From assembly GCF_900109075.1 (NCBI RefSeq), contig NZ_FNYS01000015.1, positions 19,676 to 83,675 of the forward strand: DNA of 64,000 bases, written 5' to 3'. A program made the translations under genes and the position numbers. The notes under the pieces were generated by a model. That model was not told the DNA's origin, searched no databases, and was given only the letters and a program-made list of their open reading frames with translations. Positions 17,487 through 26,454 of this stretch are shown in pieces. The DNA comes from Myroides marinus (lineage in GTDB: Bacteria > Bacteroidota > Bacteroidia > Flavobacteriales > Flavobacteriaceae). The first letter of the stretch is position 1, and each line of letters opens with the position of its first letter.

Positions 17487-18146
17487 ATGTTTTTTATGGA
17501 TAATATTTCAATGGTAACCTTAGTATTACTAGTGATAAATGGTTTAGTTACTTATCAAGGGTTAAATGATTTTAACTTTTTTAATAAGTATTGTTTTAGT
17601 ATTAATCAAATCAATAAAGGAGAGAAATACCGTTTTCTTACAGCAGGTTTTTTACATGTAGATTGGATGCACTTTATTTTTAATATGATGACCTTGTATT
17701 TCTTTGCAGATACTATTGTTTCAGTTGTAGGCGTATTCTATTTTCTAGTTATATACCTAGTTAGTTTATTAGTAGGTAATGTATTGACTTATCAGTTTTA
17801 TAAGCACGTACCTTTTTATAGAGCAGTAGGAGCCTCTGGTGCTATTATGGGGGTATTATATGCATCTATTATGCTTAACCCTGATATGGTATTAGGTCTA
17901 TACTTCATTATTCCTATACCAGCTTATTTATTTGCTGTAGGATATTTATTGTATTCGTTATATGGATTGCAAAAGAATAATGATAGCATAGGGCATTCTG
18001 CTCACATTGGAGGAGCATTAGCTGGTTTACTACTTATTATCTTGAAGTTCCCAATTTTAGTACAATTAGAGTATAGGTTAATAGCTATCTTATTAATTCC
18101 AGTTATTATACTAGTTGTGATGTATAAGAAGAACAAAATAGGATAG
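17487..18146 (+). CDS. Rhomboid-family intramembrane serine protease
   Basis: This protein has about six membrane helices. The catalytic serine lies in GASGAIMG (about residue 116) and the histidine in SAHIGGALAG (about residue 173). FLHVDWMHFIFNM in the second part is also a family signature. Rhomboids cut membrane proteins within or near the bilayer. An ATG at 17496 is an alternative start (MDNISM). It is divergent from the acyltransferase gene. The natural substrate is unknown. Confidence 0.9.
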   Translation: MFFMDNISMVTLVLLVINGLVTYQGLNDFNFFNKYCFSINQINKGEKYRFLTAGFLHVDWMHFIFNMMTLYFFADTIVSVVGVFYFLVIYLVSLLVGNVLTYQFYKHVPFYRAVGASGAIMGVLYASIMLNPDMVLGLYFIIPIPAYLFAVGYLLYSLYGLQKNNDSIGHSAHIGGALAGLLLIILKFPILVQLEYRLIAILLIPVIILVVMYKKNKIG

Positions 18147-18180
18147 ACGATATTTGACATTTATTTAAGAGACGGGAACT

Positions 18181-18209
18181 TTGATAAGAAAGTTTTTTAG
18201 ATACATTTG
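18181..18209 (+). promoter_or_regulatory. Promoter of the SIMPL-domain gene
   Basis: TTG at 18181-18183 and TACATTTG at 18202-18209, 18 nt apart. The box overlaps an in-frame TTG codon, which rules out that codon as the gene start. Confidence 0.75.
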
Positions 18210-18239
18210 TATATAAGAAAAGCAAAAAGAAAGTCAATC

Positions 18240-18935
18240 ATGAAAAAAATGTCAATTATGTTCGCGTCATTATTAATGACAACAACAGCAATCGTAGCTC
18301 AAAATAACAATGGTGTAGTTACTCCTCAAATCCAAGTAAACGGAGTTGGTAAGGTAAATGTAACACCAGATAAAGTAGTTATCAGAGTAGGGGTAGAGAA
18401 CAGAGCAGAAGAGGCAGCTGATGCAAAAAAAGCAAATGATAAAGCTATTGCAGCTATTATTAAATATGTGAAGTCAATGAAGATAGAAGATAAAGATTTA
18501 CAAACTCAACGTGTAAGCCTTTATAAATCTAGAGACTATGAAGAGAAGAAAGATTACTTCTCAGCATCTCAGACTTTATCTATTACATTAACTGATGTAT
18601 CTAAGTATGAGAAATTAATGATAGGACTTACAGAGTCTGGAGTTAATAGAATCGATGGAGTAGACTTCCAATCTTCTAAAACAGCGATGTATGAGGCAGA
18701 AGCTCGTACATTAGCAGTAAAAGAAGCTAAACAAAAAGCTACTGACTATGCTAGTGCATTAGGACAAAAAGTAGGTAAAGCTATCTTAGTATCAGATAGT
18801 AGTGCTTCTACACCTATCATCGTTAGACCGATGTATATGATGAAAGCTGCTGCAGGAGATATGAATGATCAAACATTAGCATTAGGAGAGTTAGAGGTAG
18901 TATCTAACGTATCTATAAGCTTTACATTAGAATAG
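18240..18935 (+). CDS. SIMPL-domain (DUF541) secreted protein
   Basis: This 231-residue protein has a cleavable signal peptide (MKKMSIMFASLLMTTTAIVAQ, cut after Gln or Ala). The mature part starts with IQVNGVGKVNVTPDKVVIRVGVE and matches the SIMPL/DUF541 family of periplasmic or outer-membrane-associated proteins with a BP26-like fold. Its precise role is unknown; relatives form channel-like oligomers or counter oxidative stress. The start is set by the promoter directly upstream. Confidence 0.87.
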   Translation: MKKMSIMFASLLMTTTAIVAQNNNGVVTPQIQVNGVGKVNVTPDKVVIRVGVENRAEEAADAKKANDKAIAAIIKYVKSMKIEDKDLQTQRVSLYKSRDYEEKKDYFSASQTLSITLTDVSKYEKLMIGLTESGVNRIDGVDFQSSKTAMYEAEARTLAVKEAKQKATDYASALGQKVGKAILVSDSSASTPIIVRPMYMMKAAAGDMNDQTLALGELEVVSNVSISFTLE

Positions 18936-18958
18936 TAAGTTTTTATATTTGATAATTA

Positions 18959-18994
18959 GAAAGGGCTGTCAGAATATCTGACAGCCCTTTTCTT
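18959..18994. terminator. Bidirectional terminator between SIMPL and acyl-CoA synthetase genes
   Basis: AAGGGCTGTCAGA-TA-TCTGACAGCCCTT is a 13-bp stem, with T-rich sequence on the plus strand and partial T-runs on the minus strand. The two flanking genes converge here. Confidence 0.85.
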
Positions 18995-20684
18995 ATTTTA
19001 CATAGTCGAATTCTAATGCGACTTCTTGTTTTTTAGCTATTCTTTCAGCCTGTAGTGCTCTAAGTTCTACACGCTTAATCTTACCACTAATAGTCTTTGG
19101 TAGTTCAGTGACGAACTCTATTTTTCTAGGCATTTTGTATGGAGCTAAATGCTCACGAGAATACTTAAATAACTCATTTGCTAATTCAACAGATGCTTTA
19201 GAATGGTCGTTTAGGATAATGAATGCTTTCACTTCAAATCCTTTTACAGCATGTGGACTCGCAACTACAGCAGATTCTACCACAGCATCATGTTCTAGTA
19301 ATACACTCTCTACCTCAAATGGGCCAATGCGATAGTCAGATGCTTTAATAACATCATCATCTCTACCGATAAACCAAATATAACCATCTTCATCTTTATA
19401 TGCTTTATCACCTGTGTAGTAAAGCCCATGTTTAAATACTTCAGCTTGTTTTACCTTGTCGTATAAGTATTCTTTAAATATACCGTTTAGTTGCCCAGTA
19501 CCTGTTCTTACACAGATATTTCCTTCTTCATTCGTAGCTACTTCTTGCCCTTCATCATCAGCGATAACAATGTCGTATAAGAAAGTAGGTTTACCCATAG
19601 AACCATATTTTAGTTTTGCATTTGGATAGTTAGCGATCATACATGTACTTTCGGTTTGACCAAACCCATCTCTAACCACTAAACCTGTCCCTTCTTTCCA
19701 TTCTTCTATAATCTCAGGATTAAGAGGTTCACCAGCAGCTACACATTTCTTTAGACTAAAGTTGTACTTCTTTAAGTCTTCTTGAATAAAGAAACGTAGT
19801 ACAGTAGGAGGAGCGCATAGAGAAGTTACCTCGTGTTTTTCTATCATCTCTAATGTCTTAGCAGCATTAAAGCGTTCTTTAGTAGCATAAGCAAAGATGG
19901 TAGCACCTACATTCCAAGGAGCAAATAAACTACTCCATGCAAACTTAGCCCAACCTGGTTGAGAGATATTATAGTGAATATCATTGCGTGTCAACCCTAT
20001 CCATGAGGTAGTTGTTAAGTGTCCTAAAGGTTGACTCAGTTGTGTATGGCATACGATTTTAGGCATTCCTGTAGTACCAGAGGTAAAGAACATAAACAGT
20101 GTATCATCAGGCTTTGTCATTTCTCCCTTAGTTTCCTTGCTTTGTTCATCTAATACTGTTAGTGGATACCAGCCCTCTCTTTGGCCATCTACTATAATCT
20201 TTACAGGTATTGTTATACCTGATTCTTTTTCTGCTTGGTCTATCTTCTCTACGTTATCGCTATCTGCTAAGATTACCTTTGGCATTATCTTTTCGAATCT
20301 GTATACTAAGTCTTTTACTCCTAGTATACTAGCAGCAGGAGATAATCTATATCCAGCTTTAATAGTAGCTAAATGCGTAACCCAGTTAATGCGTTGTAGC
20401 ATCATCTGCGTTAGTATTACATCATCTTTCTTAATCCCTTTAGTACGCAGAAAGTTGATTAATTGATTATACCTATCGTGTAGTGTTTGGAATGTGTAGT
20501 GATGAGTCACCTCTCCATCTGTCCATAATAATGCAGTTTTCTCAGGTGTCTCTTTTACGTGTATATCTTCATACACTTCTTGTACCCAGTTAAAGTACTC
20601 AGGCTTTTCGATTTTTAGATCATGTAAGGCATCGTAATCCTGATCGATGAGTAATTCACCGATTTGTTTATACAAATCTTTCAT
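18993..20684 (-). CDS. Acyl-CoA synthetase (AMP-forming, ACSM/acetyl-CoA synthetase-like)
   Basis: This 563-residue ANL-superfamily enzyme activates a carboxylic acid with ATP and CoA. The P-loop-like motif is FFTSGTTGMPK (about residue 205), then DGFGQTES (about residue 340), YYTGDKAYKDEDGY (about residue 420) and the C-terminal catalytic lysine in PKTISGKIKR. Domain order and length resemble medium-chain acyl-CoA synthetases. The acid used cannot be told from sequence. It appears to be monocistronic. Confidence 0.9.
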   Translation of the reverse strand: MKDLYKQIGELLIDQDYDALHDLKIEKPEYFNWVQEVYEDIHVKETPEKTALLWTDGEVTHHYTFQTLHDRYNQLINFLRTKGIKKDDVILTQMMLQRINWVTHLATIKAGYRLSPAASILGVKDLVYRFEKIMPKVILADSDNVEKIDQAEKESGITIPVKIIVDGQREGWYPLTVLDEQSKETKGEMTKPDDTLFMFFTSGTTGMPKIVCHTQLSQPLGHLTTTSWIGLTRNDIHYNISQPGWAKFAWSSLFAPWNVGATIFAYATKERFNAAKTLEMIEKHEVTSLCAPPTVLRFFIQEDLKKYNFSLKKCVAAGEPLNPEIIEEWKEGTGLVVRDGFGQTESTCMIANYPNAKLKYGSMGKPTFLYDIVIADDEGQEVATNEEGNICVRTGTGQLNGIFKEYLYDKVKQAEVFKHGLYYTGDKAYKDEDGYIWFIGRDDDVIKASDYRIGPFEVESVLLEHDAVVESAVVASPHAVKGFEVKAFIILNDHSKASVELANELFKYSREHLAPYKMPRKIEFVTELPKTISGKIKRVELRALQAERIAKKQEVALEFDYVK

Positions 20685-20886
20685 TCTTTATTAAATTAGT
20701 TTTTGGTAGTGGTAATTTACAGAATTAAGATGTATATAAAAATAAAAAAGCGAATTGTGAATAGGTAAAACCCTTGTTTTGAGTCATTTTAATTAACTAA
20801 AATGCAATAAAAATTAAGGTATTCTACTAATTAGATAATTTGTATTCTCTCAGTAGAGTTGTTTTTTAACTATTATTAGAAAGAAG

Positions 20887-20914
20887 TATTTATCACCTTC
20901 AAAATGATAAAAAT
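20887..20914. terminator. Weak hairpin in the gap between pabB and the acyl-CoA synthetase gene
   Basis: GTATTTATCA and TGATAAAAATAC can pair with a two-base bulge. It lies just after pabB on the minus strand and may end that transcript, but the T-run is poor. Confidence 0.3.
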
Positions 20915-20953
20915 ACATTTTAACCAGTTAAACTGTGTTATAGTTAGGTTTTA

Positions 20954-21922
20954 TCAACTAGGGATGTATATTTTTTGAAGTAATTCTTCGTATTCCGAAG
21001 ATGCTGTACTCGAAGAAGTTATACCACCACCACTTTTATAGACATATTGATTTCCTTGTTGTTCTATATAGCGTATCATCACAGCACTATCGATGCTATT
21101 GCCATCATAGATTCCACAGATACCTGTATAGTACTTACGATTGTATTGTTCTGATTCGTTTATGATTCGCATAGTACTCTCTTTAGGCGAACCAGTAATA
21201 GAGCCAGCAGGTAATAATTTATGAAATATAGTTCCTATTTCATTATGCCATTCAGGAGTTAGTTCACCAGCAATCTCAGAACTCATCTGTAAGATAGGTC
21301 CTTTAGAGGTTTCTAATTTATCTAAATATCTAAATCGGTTTACTCTTACTTTCTTTGACACGATGTTTAAGTCATTGCGTATTAAATCAACTATCGTATA
21401 ATGTTCTGCAGTTTCTTTTTTATCGTTTAGCAAGATCTCACTAGCATTGGGAATATCCGCTTTGATAGTTCCTTTCATTGGATAAGAGTAAATGGCATTG
21501 TCTTTAATCTGTACAAAGATCTCAGGGGAGAAACAAGTGAATTGCCCTTTAACCCATAATTTATACTTAGCCTTCGCTGTGTTATAGATCTCTTCTAAAG
21601 TATTATCAGTAGTAAGAGGAGTTTCTACTGTTAGATTTGTTAAGTAGGTATTACCTATTTGTAGTTCGTGTTTAACGATATCAAACTTCTTTTGATACTG
21701 TTCAAAACTAAGCGGATGAGCCTCTATCTGAAGTACGCTAGGACTAGGTTGAGTGAGTTGATTACTCACTCCGTTAAAGTTATATTTGATCTCGTCTGTT
21801 TTGATCTTGTTTAGTGGCTCTACGATACAGTCTTTTCCATCGTAACTAATAATGAAAAGGAAAGGAATTCTCTGTGTCCCTAGTGAGTTCATAAGAGAGA
21901 TAGTCGTATCTTTGAGCACCAT
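20954..21922 (-). CDS. pabB: Aminodeoxychorismate synthase component I
   Basis: This is a 322-residue chorismate-binding enzyme that aminates chorismate for p-aminobenzoate and folate synthesis. The catalytic core motifs are present: MKGTIKAD, LIRNDLN, MSSEIAG, AGSITGSPKE and the C-terminal GGGITSSSTASSEYEE. It is shorter than E. coli PabB because the N-terminal tryptophan-binding part is mostly lacking, as is common in Bacteroidota. The amidotransferase partner pabA is divergent, 45 bases away. A pabC lyase is not in the window. Confidence 0.88.
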   Translation of the reverse strand: MVLKDTTISLMNSLGTQRIPFLFIISYDGKDCIVEPLNKIKTDEIKYNFNGVSNQLTQPSPSVLQIEAHPLSFEQYQKKFDIVKHELQIGNTYLTNLTVETPLTTDNTLEEIYNTAKAKYKLWVKGQFTCFSPEIFVQIKDNAIYSYPMKGTIKADIPNASEILLNDKKETAEHYTIVDLIRNDLNIVSKKVRVNRFRYLDKLETSKGPILQMSSEIAGELTPEWHNEIGTIFHKLLPAGSITGSPKESTMRIINESEQYNRKYYTGICGIYDGNSIDSAVMIRYIEQQGNQYVYKSGGGITSSSTASSEYEELLQKIYIPS

Positions 21923-21948
21923 ATTTAAGCGTATCTAATTTAAGAATT

Positions 21949-21981
21949 CAAAAGTACAAAATAGTTTATGAGTGAAATCAA
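21949..21981 (-). promoter_or_regulatory. Probable pabB promoter
   Basis: Minus-strand TTG (21981-21979), 22 nt, TACTTTTG (21956-21949). The -33 part lies inside pabA on the opposite strand. Confidence 0.5.
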
Positions 21982-22552
21982 ACAAATTGTTATAATCGAT
22001 AATCACGACTCGTTTACTTACAATCTTGTTCAGTTATTTGACGAGAACGAACACTGTGATATAACAGTGATTTCACATGATGAGGTAGTATTAGACACTT
22101 TAGATACTTATGATATGTTAGTATTGTCTCCTGGACCTGATGTACCTACTAGTTATCCTATCTTATTTAGCATTTTAGATCGATATAAGGGGATTAAACC
22201 TATATTAGGAGTATGCCTAGGTCACCAGACTATCGGTCAATATTTTGGAGCTACACTAGTAAATTTACCATCTGTTTATCACGGGCAATCTACTCAGTTA
22301 ACTCTTCTAAAAGAAGATCAGTTGTTCTTAGATATTACAGTTTCTATTACAGTAGGACTTTATCACTCATGGGCACTGTCTATTGATAATATCCCAGAAG
22401 TATTAGAAGTTTTAGCAGTTAGTGAAGATGAAGTGATTATGTCTATCCGACATAAAGAATACGATATTAAGGGAGTACAGTTTCACCCAGAGTCCTTTAT
22501 TACTTCTCATGGTAGAGAAATCATAAATAATTGGGTGATTAGTCATAAGTAG
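21968..22552 (+). CDS. pabA: Aminodeoxychorismate/anthranilate synthase component II (glutamine amidotransferase)
   Basis: This 194-residue class I glutamine amidotransferase supplies ammonia to PabB. The nucleophile is in GVCLGHQTIG (Cys about 83), the oxyanion segment in LSPGPDVP, and the catalytic His-Glu pair in GVQFHPES. The IDNHDSFTYNLVQ start is typical of PabA/TrpG. Being next to pabB rather than trpE suggests the folate role, but one protein can serve both pathways. Confidence 0.9.
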   Translation: MSEIKQIVIIDNHDSFTYNLVQLFDENEHCDITVISHDEVVLDTLDTYDMLVLSPGPDVPTSYPILFSILDRYKGIKPILGVCLGHQTIGQYFGATLVNLPSVYHGQSTQLTLLKEDQLFLDITVSITVGLYHSWALSIDNIPEVLEVLAVSEDEVIMSIRHKEYDIKGVQFHPESFITSHGREIINNWVISHK

Positions 22553-22861
22553 TTGCATTATTTTTTGTGTTTTTGACTTTATAGAAGATTTTTATCAATC
22601 ATTATAGGTGTTCTCTATCGAAAAATAAGACGATAATGATGCTTGAATTATCTATCTAGTAAGAATAGAGGTCATAAAATTCTATATTGTCAAATTAGTA
22701 TATTCTGAATTATACAATTGATATTTCCTCCTTTTATCCAATATTTTCCCTCTTTTTGTTAATAAGAAATATCTATCTAAATCCTGGATTAAATGAGGTT
22801 AGATAGCCTAATTTTGCAGTGTGAAAAAGGAATTATTAATTACTAAATGATTTAGAATACA
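22553..22861. other. Intergenic region before the DHA2 exporter gene
   Basis: No gene is seen. TAATTTTG at 22809-22816 is a probable -7 box for the exporter gene, without a good -33. ATCATTAT and ATAATGAT (around 22598-22642) form a loose inverted repeat with a long spacer; no function is suggested. Confidence 0.45.
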
Positions 22862-24292
22862 ATGCAAGCAGGAGTAATAAAAGACGAAAGAACCCGTAAA
22901 TACTTGCCATGGCTAGGAGCACTAGCTATCTTTATGCAAGCTTTAGATGCCACTATCTTAAACACAGGATTACCATCCATCGCTAAGAGTCTTGGCGAAT
23001 CTCCATTAGAGATGCAGAGTGTCATCGTATCTTATACCTTAACAGTAGCACTATTAATCCCTCTAAGCGGATGGTTAGCAGACCGATTTGGTACTAAGCG
23101 AATATTTATTCTCGCTGTAGGATTATTCTCTTTAGGTTCTGTATTCTGTTCTATATCCAACACCTTAGACCAATTAGTCTTAGCTCGTATATTTCAAGCC
23201 ATAGGTGGAGCGATGATGGTACCTGTAGCTAGACTAACCTTAATCTATGCATATCCTAAAGATCAACTATTAAAAGTAATTAACTTTATTACTATTCCAG
23301 GATTGATAGGACCGATGCTTGGGCCAGCAGTAGGAGGTTTTTTGGTAGAGAAGTTATCTTGGCACTGGATATTCTTAATTAATGTACCTGTGGGACTTAT
23401 AGCAGTACTGGTTGCTAAATCTATCATGCCAAATTTTACGAATAAAGTAGGTCGTTTTGATTTATTAGGTTGGATACTTTTTAGTGGAGGATTGACTATG
23501 CTTACACTAGTGATAGAGAAATGGAATAGCCCTACCATATCTACTATACAACTAATTATGTTATGTTTATTAGCTGTATTAATGGGAGTCGCATATGTAT
23601 ATTATGCTAGAAGAGCTAAAGACCCACTAATCAAACTTGATTTATTTAAGATCACGACTCTTCGCCTAGGACTTATCGGTAACCTAGTGACTCGATTCGG
23701 GATAGGAGGTATGCCACTGATGATACCCTTATTGCTACAGGTAGGATATGGATATTCTGCGATGTATGCTGGTATGATGATGATTCCTCAGGCATTGTCT
23801 AATCTAGTATCTCGTAACTTCGTAGTACCTATCGTAAGACGATTTGGATATAGAAGTACTTTAATTACAAATACTATATTAACAGGACTACTAATAAGCT
23901 GTTTCTTCTTTATCACACCGAATACTCCTTATTGGATAATCATTATATTGATGATTGGTAACGGAGCTTTTAATGCTATACAGTTTACTTCTATGAATAC
24001 GATCTCTCTAGCTGATCTAGACCAAGAGACTTCTAGTGAGGGTAATAGTCTGTTATCTGTGACACAGCAACTAGCTGTTAGTTTAGGTATCTCATTATCA
24101 GCGATGGTATTGATGATGTTCCAAAACAGTACTGTAGCAGTATCTTCAGACCAGATAACAGTCTTTAGATACACTTTCTTAGTGATGGGACTGATCACTG
24201 TATTATCTAGTTTTGTCTTTACTAAACTGAACAAGGATGCAGGAGCGAGTATGTCTGGCAAGAGAGAATACGGAGATAAGAGTGAAGAATAA
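22862..24292 (+). CDS. MFS exporter, DHA2 (EmrB/QacA) family
   Basis: This 476-residue protein has about 14 membrane helices. Signatures include LDATILNTGLPSIA at the start of helix 1 and GWLADRFGTKR (motif A, residues about 73-83), followed by AIGGAMMVPVARL. DHA2 proteins are proton-driven drug or metabolite exporters. No membrane-fusion partner (EmrA) or regulator lies beside it, so a stand-alone inner-membrane pump is likely. Substrate unknown. Confidence 0.9.
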   Translation: MQAGVIKDERTRKYLPWLGALAIFMQALDATILNTGLPSIAKSLGESPLEMQSVIVSYTLTVALLIPLSGWLADRFGTKRIFILAVGLFSLGSVFCSISNTLDQLVLARIFQAIGGAMMVPVARLTLIYAYPKDQLLKVINFITIPGLIGPMLGPAVGGFLVEKLSWHWIFLINVPVGLIAVLVAKSIMPNFTNKVGRFDLLGWILFSGGLTMLTLVIEKWNSPTISTIQLIMLCLLAVLMGVAYVYYARRAKDPLIKLDLFKITTLRLGLIGNLVTRFGIGGMPLMIPLLLQVGYGYSAMYAGMMMIPQALSNLVSRNFVVPIVRRFGYRSTLITNTILTGLLISCFFFITPNTPYWIIIILMIGNGAFNAIQFTSMNTISLADLDQETSSEGNSLLSVTQQLAVSLGISLSAMVLMMFQNSTVAVSSDQITVFRYTFLVMGLITVLSSFVFTKLNKDAGASMSGKREYGDKSEE

Positions 24293-24350
24293 GAGATAAT
24301 GCATTGCCTTTTTTTAGAAAGTAATTACTTTAGTGTAAACCTAAGTAATT

Positions 24351-24776
24351 ATGAATATAAGAACAATGCAAGTCAACGATGCTTCTGTAGTTGCAGACTT
24401 ATTAGAACAAATGGGGTATCCCAATACACTAGGCTTCTTGCCTAAGAGAATAGAAGAAATGAACGCCTGTGATAAAGAGCAATTATTAGTAGTAGAGGAT
24501 GAAGGGCAAGTTATTGCATTTATATCAGTTCATTTTATTCCACAGATTGCTCTAGAAGGAGATTTTGCACGTATTAGCTATTTTGCTGTTGATCAGAATA
24601 TCAGAAGTAAGGGTGTTGGTAAGTTAGTAGAGGAACATGTTACCGCTCTAGCTAAAGGCAGAGGATGCGACCGAATCGAATTGCACAGTCACAGTAGAAG
24701 AGTAGATGCACACCGCTTTTATTTCAGACAAGGATATGAGGATGTACCTAAGTACTTAGTGAAATATCTGAAGTAA
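24351..24776 (+). CDS. GNAT-family N-acetyltransferase
   Basis: This 141-residue protein is a complete GNAT domain. The acetyl-CoA-binding motif is QNIRSKGVGKLVEEH and the C-terminal part has HSRRVDAHRFYFRQGYE, typical of the family. It lies 58 bases after the DHA2 exporter and shares its terminator, so the two may form an operon. The acceptor substrate is unknown. Confidence 0.88.
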   Translation: MNIRTMQVNDASVVADLLEQMGYPNTLGFLPKRIEEMNACDKEQLLVVEDEGQVIAFISVHFIPQIALEGDFARISYFAVDQNIRSKGVGKLVEEHVTALAKGRGCDRIELHSHSRRVDAHRFYFRQGYEDVPKYLVKYLK

Positions 24777-24803
24777 TATACTCAATATAATAAATAGATA
24801 ATA

Positions 24804-24837
24804 ACATAGGCCACTAACGCAAGTTAGTGGCCTATGT
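24804..24837 (+). terminator. Terminator after the GNAT gene
   Basis: ACATAGGCCACTAAC-GCAA-GTTAGTGGCCTATGT is a perfect 15-bp stem with T-rich sequence after it. Confidence 0.85.
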
Positions 24838-24995
24838 TTGTTTTATATCTTACGGAATTTAGTAAATATTCTTAGGAGTAGATTTTCTTACCTTTTTGAA
24901 GAGACCATGTAGATAAATTATAGGGTAATACTATTAATCTACTATTTCTCTCAACTCATTATTCATAAGTACAGGATGCTGATTGTTGGACTATT

Positions 24996-25063
24996 CTAGG
25001 ACAATCCTAGGAGATTAGTGGACGAGAGAAGTGTTTTGTCGAACAATAGACCTAGTATTGTTC
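24996..25063. other. Pair of adjacent hairpins, possible structured RNA
   Basis: CTAGGA-CAA-TCCTAG (24996-25010) and GAACAATA-GACCTAG-TATTGTTC (25041-25063) are perfect stems of 6 and 8 bp, 30 bases apart. TTCTCTC near 24951 and GAGAGAA near 25024 could add an enclosing helix. No promoter or T-run identifies a transcript. Confidence 0.35.
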
Positions 25064-25119
25064 TTGCATTCTCCAATCAAGGACAAGCTACAGAATATGG
25101 ATTTGTAAATAGGGTTTAA

Positions 25120-25252
25120 CCCAGATTCCGCATTAGCCCAATACTATGAGCTAATTCTACTTTATATCTCTATCACTTTTTCTTAAGCTATACTACAGTG
25201 TGCTCTTTTATAAGTTCAGAGCTGTATAGTTTACTCTATCGCTGATTTTAGG
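25120..25252. mobile_element. MITE-like element, copy B
   Basis: This 133-bp repeat starts with CCCAGATTCCGCATTAG, identical to the copy A end at 16 of 17 bases, and ends CTATCGCTGATTTTAGG. The interior shares TAATTCTACTTTA, ATCTCT and TTCAGAGCTGT with copy A. TTTAA (25115-25119) and TTTAG (25253-25257) flank it as a nearly intact 5-bp target duplication. It lacks about 20 bases present in copy A near the right end. Confidence 0.7.
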
Positions 25253-25792
25253 TTTAGGAGGTAGTATTTAGTAGGAGTTATAAAAATAGTGATTTTATAC
25301 TTGCTTGTGTTGTAAAATTAAAAATGGTTATAAATAACAACTCTTCTTTATAAAGTAGTTTGTTTTGGCATAAACGGAACAGTTTTTGGGTTATTGATAC
25401 AGTGTAAAACAGGAGGTTTTATAAAGAAAGATATTTAGAATTATTACAATTTAGAGTTTGTTTATAAGAATGTTTAAAGGCTAGTAGTAGCGATAAGTCA
25501 TTCGGTATTAAAGATCAGTAACTATTTATAATGATTCTATATTTTATTTTAGAAGTTTCTTTTTTTTATAATTCTATTTATGTTAAAAATATTTGATAAT
25601 TTTAAGTACAGTTTGTTTGAGTTATAATATTTTATCAATGTTCGTTAATGTGTTGTTTTAGTCTTCAAAAACAGAATATGACTGATATATGTCAGTTTTG
25701 AAAAAGTACTAAATGAATAATTTTAACCTACTGATGAAAGACATTAGTTACAAAAAACAAAGATTCATTAACTATTAAAATAAAGTACAAAG

Positions 25793-26452
25793 ATGAACAC
25801 ACTCTCACGTAAGATTGTAATGGCCGCGACAGGACTATTTCTGTGTTTTTTCCTATTGATTCACTGTCTAGGAAATATGCAGTTATTTATGGAGCCAGAA
25901 CACGCAAGATTAAGCTTTAATGCGTATTCGCATTTCTTAACAGGAAACCCATTAGTAAAAATGGTTTCGTATGTTTTATATGCTTCTATCATAGGGCATG
26001 CTATCTATGCTTTAATCATTACTTCTAAGAACAAAGCTTCTGGAGGTACTTATAAAAAAGACAATAGAGGTAGAGCTAGTAAATGGTATAGCAGAAACAT
26101 GGGAGTACTAGGAACGGTAGTTCTTATCTTCATTGTACTACACTTCCAAAACTTCTGGTATGTATATAAGTTTGGTCAAATTGGTTTAGATGCTAATGGG
26201 AACAAGGATTTATACGCAGTAGTAGTAGCTGCATTCCAAGAGCTTTGGTTAGTAGTGGTTTATGTAATCGCTATGATAGCACTTTGTTATCACTTAGTAC
26301 ACGGGATTACTAGTGGCGTTAGAACACTAGGTTTATTCCACCCAAAGTTTGTACGTTGGGTTAATATAGTAGGTGTTGCTTATTCTGTTATTATCTGTGC
26401 AGGTTTTGCAGCAATGCCAATTTTTATTTACATCACTAATCTTAATAACTAG
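25793..26452 (+). CDS. sdhC: Succinate dehydrogenase cytochrome b subunit
   Basis: This 219-residue protein has five membrane helices and the histidines expected for two b hemes (for example [37 protein letters not shown]). That is the layout of the single-anchor, di-heme type-B succinate:quinone oxidoreductase used by Bacteroidota with menaquinone. It is the first gene of the sdhCAB operon and overlaps neither neighbour; sdhA follows after 2 bases. Confidence 0.92.
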   Translation: MNTLSRKIVMAATGLFLCFFLLIHCLGNMQLFMEPEHARLSFNAYSHFLTGNPLVKMVSYVLYASIIGHAIYALIITSKNKASGGTYKKDNRGRASKWYSRNMGVLGTVVLIFIVLHFQNFWYVYKFGQIGLDANGNKDLYAVVVAAFQELWLVVVYVIAMIALCYHLVHGITSGVRTLGLFHPKFVRWVNIVGVAYSVIICAGFAAMPIFIYITNLNN

Positions 26453-26454
26453 CT

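Larger units (their letters stand above)
24838..25792. other. 955-bp gene-free region upstream of the sdh operon
   Basis: No credible gene is seen on either strand. It contains two tight hairpins (24996-25010 and 25041-25063), a MITE-like repeat (25120-25252), and at 25679-25694 an inverted repeat with TGAC/GTCA arms. The sdh operon promoter must lie in the last few hundred bases, but no TAnnTTTG box with good spacing was found, so a different sigma factor or activator is possible. Confidence 0.5.

Noticed and set aside
25679..25694. GATATATGTCA shared by 25684-25694 and 51917-51927 as a common operator
   Set aside because: The TGAC/GTCA arms have different spacing (8 and 7) and two chance matches in AT-rich DNA are plausible.
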